This document shows, piece by piece, positions 58,611-64,000 of a stretch of 64,000 nucleotides of DNA. The translations under genes were made by a program, and so were the position numbers. The notes beneath the pieces are model-generated. The model was not told where the DNA came from. It searched no databases and saw nothing but the letters and a program-made list of their open reading frames with translations. Every line of letters begins with the position of its first letter. The first letter of the stretch is position 1. Source of the DNA: Gloeopeniophorella convolvens (lineage: Eukaryota; Basidiomycota; Agaricomycetes; Russulales); the NCBI GenBank assembly GCA_022496205.1, contig WTXD01000037.1, forward strand, positions 124,001-188,000. Reading direction: 5' to 3'.

Positions 58611-58670
58611 ACCGCCACGGCGAGCCGAGTATCTCCAGCACCAGTTCCTCCACTGAAGCTACATACAACG

Positions 58671-58877
58671 ATGAAGTTCTCTTACTCTGCTGTCTTCGCT
58701 CTCCTCGCTCTCCTCGCGATGGTCGCGTCGCCCGTGGCTGCCAGGCATGGCGGCGACGACGACGGCGGTCGTGACCGCGACGGCGACCGTGACCGTGATG
58801 GCGACGTGAGTGCCGCTCTTCATCTTACCGTTCGCAGGACGGCTACTGACGCGCGTCACGCTTTGCAGCGCCGCTGA
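58671..58877 (+). CDS. Small secreted RDGD-repeat peptide 1
   Basis: Family not recognised. The protein of 47 residues starts MKFSYSAVFALLALLAMVAS, a clear signal peptide with probable cleavage after PVAA or nearby. The rest is a very polar mature peptide of about 23-25 residues (RHGGDDDGGRDRDGDRDRDG) ending D-RR. Exon 1 is 58671-58805, the intron 58806-58868 (GTGAGT..TTGCAG), and exon 2 codes only RR and the stop (CGCCGCTGA). The alternation of Asp, Gly and Arg recalls Ca2+-binding DxDxDG loops, but no helix flanks exist. The terminal RR could be a processing signal. It has its own TATA box and a close paralogue 1.6 kb downstream with the same intron position, which is strong evidence for a real gene. 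Possible roles, all inference, are an effector, a surface or metal-binding peptide, or an antimicrobial. Confidence 0.75.
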   Translation: MKFSYSAVFALLALLAMVASPVAARHGGDDDGGRDRDGDRDRDGDVSAALHLTVRRTATDARHALQRR

Positions 58878-60213
58878 ATGCGCACGCTGGCTTTCAGCTT
58901 CCAGGGTCACATATCGTCCGGTGCGCCGCGCACGGCGACAAGGCGGGACGAGTCGCTAACTTTGCAGATTAGCTACGGTGCACGTCAAGGTTTTCAAATC
59001 GGATCCGGGCGTAGGGAGCGTTGGGTGGGCGCAGTTGTGGTGCGCAGTTGAAGTCAACCTGGCGGACAGGGTCTCCTCGTGTATTGGGTGTTGCATCCGA
59101 GAAATGATGAAACTTGTCTTTTGCCTGAAATTGTATGCGAATAGCCTGTCTCGATCATGCTGTAGCGGTCGCAGGGCTCTGTTGGGGGAAATTTTGTTCG
59201 CATCCGTGGCTGAGTTTCTTCGTATGGGGTTGTTGCTGATGGACGTGAGGTACAATGGAGCTAGTGAACGCTCACCCAGTGTGCCCATGAGACAACCGTG
59301 GAGGATATTGCACACCGGAGCAACCGGTAATGCAACAGACTCGGGAAGCCGTGGACTTACAGACGACAACGTCGAACTGCCACCAACCTTATTGTGAGTT
59401 CCTCTCACAGGCGTCGTCGATGCAACGTCCCATTACCACTGCATGGGAAACGTTGAGATTCCCTCGTGCGAATCAAGCTCGCCATATCACGCCTCGTCAT
59501 CATGCGCCTCCCGCAAGCTACAGAGAAGGGTAGAGACCCCGATGGCCCGAGGATGCCCTGCTAGTATCCAAAGCGCCCCGTCATGAAACATTTGCAAGGG
59601 ACTTAGGTCCTTCAGAAGACGGTGAAAGAACAAGAGGACATACGGCCCGAGCCTTTCCGGCACGAGGACGAGTTCCCAAAGGACGCCGAAGGTGTTCCGC
59701 TGATCGTCGGGTCCAATTTGATATCTCCTTACTTTCCAGAGGAGAGGACGACATCGATCGAACACAACATTCTACGAAGTTCTGGAAGCCTTGGCATACT
59801 GTAGCGCGGGATACCGAAAGGCCGGCCAAGCCTCTATCTGATGTACTTAGAAGAAGCAGCAGTTAGCACAGGCGTTTGTATTACTTGGCAGTTCGCACAG
59901 CGCCACCGCGTTCTCAGGGACAGAAGGTAAAAGTGCTCGGCGAACCCCACGCATACGGCGTTACCACCGAAGCAAAGGGTAATGAACCCGAGCGTGCGGG
60001 AAGGGTCGAGCCAAATAGCACGCAATAGGCAAGAGCTACACAGCGCTGCGCAGCAAGCCTGGGACAATGCACGGACAATGCCCTGGGAAACGCCCCCAGA
60101 ATCAGCACGACACGGCAGCACGTCCGCCACGCCAAGGAAACGCGCGACGACCACCACTACAGCTCGCAGACCACTGGGGGGCTATGTGTATCCGGACAGA
60201 GGCCAACGAAACG
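58878..60213. other. Spacer between the two RDGD peptide genes
   Basis: A short frame near 59622-59804 (EDEFPKDAEGVPLIVGSNLI) may be a fragment but matches nothing I know. The rest carries no signal except the duplicated promoter part near 60030-60080. Confidence 0.4.
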
Positions 60214-60221
60214 CATAAATA
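60214..60221 (+). promoter_or_regulatory. TATA-like element of RDGD peptide gene 2
   Basis: CATAAATA, 47-54 bp upstream of the ATG at 60268. It is at the equivalent place to the TATA box of gene 1, but the match is weaker. Confidence 0.5.
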
Positions 60222-60267
60222 CCGGGCTGCGGTGCGACGAGTCCAACAGCATACCAACGCTACAGAT

Positions 60268-60478
60268 ATGAAGTTCACTTACTCTGCCGCCTTCGCTCTC
60301 CTCGCCATCTTTGCGATGATCGTCTCGCCGGCCACTGCGCTGCCTCGCCACGGCGATGGCGACCGCGATGGTGACGGTGACCGCGACGGCGACGGTGACC
60401 GCGACGGCGACGTAAGCCACCTCTTCACTGGTTTGAGTCAACTGTACTGACTGACTGCTTCATCATTAGCGCCGCTGA
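60268..60478 (+). CDS. Small secreted RDGD-repeat peptide 2
   Basis: Paralogue of the gene at 58671. It is 50 residues: signal peptide MKFTYSAAFALLAIFAMIVS, then PATALPRHG and the regular repeat GDGDRDGDGDRDGDGDRDGD, ending in RR. Exon 1 is 60268-60411, the intron 60412-60469 (GTAAGC..CATTAG), and exon 2 is CGCCGCTGA, identical to gene 1. In DNA the repeat is made of GGCGACGGTGACCGCGAC-type 18-bp units, so length can change by slippage. Conserved signal peptide, splice position and C-terminal RR with a variable repeat length between copies are what one expects of a young secreted family. No cysteines are present, so it is not a typical disulfide-rich effector. Confidence 0.75.
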
Positions 60479-61290
60479 ACCAATCACGGCTTGTGTGACT
60501 GAGGTCAAAAGCACGTCCAGCAAGGAAGGAGCGATCAGGAGGCTGTTGTTGGTTCTGTAGAACAGCTGCGACAAACGTTCTGGGATTGGTGATAAAGAAA
60601 AGGTGTAACCGGAGGGTTTGATGAGCTTGAGCGTGTAGCATTCAATAAATGAGGTTTTGAGCGCAGGGCTAGAGATCGATTGCGACGATGACAGTTGCCC
60701 GAGATGTGACGGTGAAGTTGACCGACCGACCTTAGTATATCCTGAGCAAAATTTCAGGACGTCAGAACAACACGAGAAACTGGGGTCGCACCGTATCAAG
60801 GGGTGAGACCATCGAAGTGGGCGGGTCTGAAGGAGCAGTGGTACTGCACGCGCACCACCCCTTAGCTTGGAACAAGCGTACAACATGGGCCATAGGATAA
60901 AGAAAGCCCAGCTTGATCAGGGGTAGAGAGGTCGAATCTTGGTCAAACCGAAGAAAGGGCAGTCGCTCTTATTGAAGATGCGTCTCGTTCAACATGTGGC
61001 ACAGAATGGCGGCACAAGGAACGGTGACCGGCTCAACGGAGTCGAAGCGCACGTCGCCAGGAACAAGTAAACGACCATGCGCCCGGAAGATGTCTCAAGA
61101 GTCGGGTGTCGGATACCTACGAGAGCATTCGCTGCACTAGCATTGAGCTCTACGTCTCCAGGCCCGCCTTTCCAGGTCGAAAAGGGTCCTCGACAGTCCA
61201 TGAGAGCTTGACTCGTCGTGGTGTTGGCACCGTTGGATACGCAGCTCGAACCAGTGACAACTTGAAGCGGGTCTTCGGCTCGAGGGTTGC
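60479..61290. other. No gene recognised
   Basis: 3' flank of RDGD gene 2 and spacer. Only short shadow frames are present. Confidence 0.4.
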
Positions 61291-62506
61291 GTGGGACGTT
61301 TAAGCTCCGCTTCAACTACCACGTGCCCCTCCGGACTATGGCTCGGCTACCCCCGATCGGCGCTCAGCACCGTCTACTACGGCTTTGTTCACTCTCGCGT
61401 GACGAAATCTGCCTTGGGGCATGTTTTTCTGACCACTCCTCCCTCTCTAACTCAGAACTACGACCTCCCGGGCCCGACTCTCGGATCTTGGGATGGCGCA
61501 ACGCTCTTCGATTACTCTATGCGACGTCGACGCACCTTGTCTTGGATTCCCTCAACGTTAGCTTCGACGGTTTGGGATTGTCGTCGAACCCACTGCGCCC
61601 GCAGGATCAAGGGCAACTCTCTCCCTTGCCTTTTCCCGCTCCATCAGTGCCCGGTGCCCATGGCCAGACAATGCCATCTGCGTCATCTTCCAGCGAGTCT
61701 CTTTTGGAGCAGAGTCCCGCCCAACTGTTCGCACCTGTGCCCATGGATGTATCACCTCCCCCGACCCCGGCCAAGCACCGCCTCTTTCCAGGCAATCCTT
61801 CATGGTACCAACACAACTCTTCTTCCTCTGATACATCTTTTTGGACTGGGATTTCGGAGTCCGTTCCCTTGCCATCTCCGGTGACCAGATTTTCCTTCTT
61901 CAACGAGTCTCCTTCGCGGGATGCTTTGCCGATTCCGGACCCAGCGCCGGTTCATGGCTCAGGGAACGTGGTCCCCGCCAGGAGGCGTGGCAGTGAAGCG
62001 ACGGCTACCACGCAACGACAGAACCCCGTACCCCGCCGCGCCGAGGAGAATGTGCTCGAAGGACTGCGTATCGCTCTAGAGATTCCGGTCGGCGTTTCCC
62101 GGCTGCCCCGTTTCCAGCTCAGTGAGCCAGCCGCATCTTGTTTCTGACGGAGATATTTACCCACTGCGTACCAGTGCACTCCGCGATTGATAGACTGATG
62201 GAGGAGCGGGACACCTTGCGCCAGCAGCTTCGGGATGCAGAGGAACGGGCCCGCTGCCCCTAGCAGCACAACAACGATCTTATGGCAGAACGCCGGATGT
62301 TCTTCCGAAGCGGCATGTTCCAAGGCGTAGCCAATGAACCGCAGCCAGGCTCGAGCCGTGGCCCCCATGAGGGTCGCCCGCTCGGCGCTCGCGCGTTCTC
62401 TCAGGCTGCTCCAGGACAACAGGGGCCTGACAAGGGAGTTCAGGCTGACGGTGATATAGATGATGAAGACCTCGACGGAGAGACCCCCAAGGCACGTGAT
62501 AGCTAA
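61291..62506 (+). pseudogene. Disordered Ser/Pro-rich protein gene with in-frame stop
   Basis: The central frame (61560-62147) is Ser/Pro-rich (MPSASSSSESLLEQSPAQLF, PMDVSPPPTPAKHRLFPGNP). Across a probable intron near 62120-62170 it continues into a coiled coil (AIDRLMEERDTLRQQLRDAE) and a part common in basidiomycete uncharacterised proteins (QQHNNDLMAERR-like, here after a TAG; FFRSGMFQGVANEPQPGSSR). An acidic end (DGDIDDEDLDGE) closes at 62506. TAG at 62261-62263 lies between ERARCP and QHNNDL. The N-terminal 200 bp are in another frame (PSLTQNYDLPGPTLGSWDG), so a shift or an unseen intron is also needed. It is a probable relic. Function unknown. Confidence 0.45.
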
Positions 62507-62986
62507 GCGACACAGATGCGGCGTAACCCCAGAGGTGCTCGATTTCGATATCCTGCATAAAGATGGACCCGTATGCACACGCCCAAATACCCAGATTGTA
62601 TCATAAATCCGTACTTGTTCCCTACCTTTTGTACTCATATTTGATGTCAAATCGGACGCTTGCTTTAACCCCCTGTATCGCATCCGCGCCCATCCCCACG
62701 GAACCGAAGTACAATTTGGATTGGGTTCACGATCAATGGTAGTGTCGCGCGCTACAAAGTTAGACGCTGCTCACGGACATCGTTCGAGTAACAGATAGTG
62801 TACATATACATGCAGGATCCGTACAGCAGAGCAAAGAGAAGATACATCCCGCGGAAGATGCGGCATCGTAGGGTTGCCCAACGTAATCCTGCGCACGCCC
62901 AGCGCCTTTACGCGAAATATCTACAAAGGCACCTCAAGGCCTCCACAAGCCGTTAGCGTACAGTTACCGACCGGGAAAAGGGCGCT
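62507..62986. other. Spacer between convergent genes
   Basis: No gene is seen. It lies 3' of both neighbours. Confidence 0.4.
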
Positions 62987-64000
62987 TCAGAAAGCATGGT
63001 CCTTGAACCTCAAGGCCCACTTCCTCTGCGGGATGATTTTGGAATAGGCGTTCACAACGCGGCCATCCGACTCGCGCGCCGCAAGGAACACATCGTACAC
63101 CTTCATGATGCCGGCTGCGAGGTAGTCCTCTTCGCTATGGAAGAGCAATTCCAACCTGTCGAGCTGGGGAAGAAGCTGTGTGGCCAGGGACCGCTGCAGG
63201 ACGCCAGCGACGTCGTGCGCGAGCGAGCTCTCCATTCGCAGCGCGGTCACCCGGTTGAACGCCATAAGCAGCGCGAGCCAGCCCCCTGGGTCGGCAACTC
63301 CAGCGTCTGCCGGCTTCTTGCCTTTGTCGTTGAACCCGAAGGCCAGCTTGTTCACCGAAGACAGAACCGGCGCGAGGGTTCCGCAGATGGTGATGGCCGA
63401 AGTTAGGTGAAGATCTTCTTCAACATTGGACACGCTCAGCCAGATCGCACCGTGGTTCGGGTCGAGTGAGGTACCTGTCCTGATGCACACAGACTGGCTC
63501 GAAAACTCTACATGAGCGACGGTAGATCGTTCCTTCAACATGGGAGCCTTGCTGACAAAACGGGAGAAGGATGGGATAGAAACGGTGAAGGGCTCCAATA
63601 CAGCGATGCTGAGACTCTGAAGGAGCGGTGCGTCGACTCGGCTCACGACCATCTCCATATGCTCTCTTGGGCCTCGTAGGAGAAGAGTATCCAGGACCGG
63701 AAGTGAAGTGCGTGTGTTTTCGGGAGATAGGAAGTCGTCTTCGTTGATAGGGAGGATATTGTTACGAGAGAGCGTTATGGTCAGCTTCTCCAGTAATGGT
63801 GTGGTACCCAGGTATCGTATGAGCTCGTTGAGGGTGTACATTCCTGGGGTTTCGTGACGGTGAAGAAAGAGCTCGAGGTCAGTCAAGCATGGCGCGTGGG
63901 GTAGCGGTGCGATGATGCTGCGCAAGTGGAGGGCACGCAGACGCGGAGCCTCCCAACCGAGGAGTGGGCTTTCAAACGACACCCCAGGGTGTGTAGACCA
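62987..64000 (-). CDS. F-box/LRR-type protein, C-terminal part (runs off the window)
   Basis: Minus-strand frame with leucine-rich-repeat-like segments spaced irregularly: PRLRALHLRSIIAPLPHAPC, LTDLELFLHR, LLEKLTITLSRNNILP, LPVLDTLLLRGPREHMEMVV and APLLQSLSIAVLEPF, then VNKLAFGF and LLPQLDRLELLFHSEEDYLA. It ends KWALRFKDHAF at 62987. This pattern is typical of the large agaricomycete F-box/LRR family, whose N-terminal F-box recruits substrates to SCF ubiquitin ligases. The F-box itself would lie beyond position 64000, so the family assignment is inferred from the C-terminal part only. The open frame of over 330 codons without a break suggests a functional gene. Confidence 0.6.
   Translation of the reverse strand, partial: WSTHPGVSFESPLLGWEAPRLRALHLRSIIAPLPHAPCLTDLELFLHRHETPGMYTLNELIRYLGTTPLLEKLTITLSRNNILPINEDDFLSPENTRTSLPVLDTLLLRGPREHMEMVVSRVDAPLLQSLSIAVLEPFTVSIPSFSRFVSKAPMLKERSTVAHVEFSSQSVCIRTGTSLDPNHGAIWLSVSNVEEDLHLTSAITICGTLAPVLSSVNKLAFGFNDKGKKPADAGVADPGGWLALLMAFNRVTALRMESSLAHDVAGVLQRSLATQLLPQLDRLELLFHSEEDYLAAGIMKVYDVFLAARESDGRVVNAYSKIIPQRKWALRFKDHAF

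Overview
The window is eukaryotic and most likely comes from an agaricomycete basidiomycete. Nearly every recognisable gene is cut by 45-70 bp GT..AG introns. The protein families are ones expanded in or typical of Agaricomycetes: NACHT-WD40 NLR-like receptors, TET/JBP-like dioxygenases, a DUF6698 protein, a fungal integrase-core protein, and REB1-like and Spt5-like paralogues. No operons or bacterial signals are seen.

Left part (1-32.3 kb) is an accessory, repeat-rich zone. In order it holds a minus-strand TET/JBP-like 2OG-Fe(II) dioxygenase (1.2-3.0 kb), a broken RING-finger gene (4.3-5.0 kb), a frameshifted DDE integrase (5.9-7.4 kb) and a solo LTR with 5-bp target duplications (7.99-8.53 kb). 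Unrecognised ORFs follow (8.5-10.8 kb), then a frameshifted REB1/TTF1-like Myb gene (12.1-13.3 kb), a threefold tandem array of related coiled-coil modules (13.6-16.5 kb), a DUF6698 gene (20.3-21.6 kb), a diverged ~390-bp direct repeat (21.7-22.9 kb) and an apparently intact Spt5-like NGN/KOW gene (23.6-26.2 kb). After that come an NAD-dependent epimerase/reductase with one internal stop (28.1-29.3 kb) and two truncated fragments, an acetyltransferase-like piece and an RPC9/Rpb4-like piece (31.5-32.3 kb). A 45-bp sequence occurs as four exact copies across this zone.

Middle part (32.9-51.9 kb) is a same-strand cluster of three paralogous STAND receptors. Each has the layout C2-like N-terminus, helical region, NACHT NTPase, two seven-bladed WD40 propellers' worth of repeats, and a conserved C-terminal tail. 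Copies 1 and 3 each carry 14 WD40 repeats. Copy 2 keeps the front end and the tail but has lost the whole WD40 array, and it carries frameshifts. This looks like receptor birth and death within one cluster.

Right part (52.4-64 kb) is more conserved. It holds an intron-containing tRNA-Gly(GCC), a secreted GH20 beta-N-acetylhexosaminidase, an ENTH-domain epsin (Ent3-like), two tandem genes for tiny secreted RDGD-repeat peptides, a disordered-protein gene with an in-frame stop, and the C-terminal part of an F-box/LRR-type protein running off the end. The hexosaminidase and epsin genes are visibly more GC-rich than the NLR block.

Gene models below were assembled by eye from reading frames, splice signals and family patterns. 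Boundaries marked uncertain should be treated as approximate.
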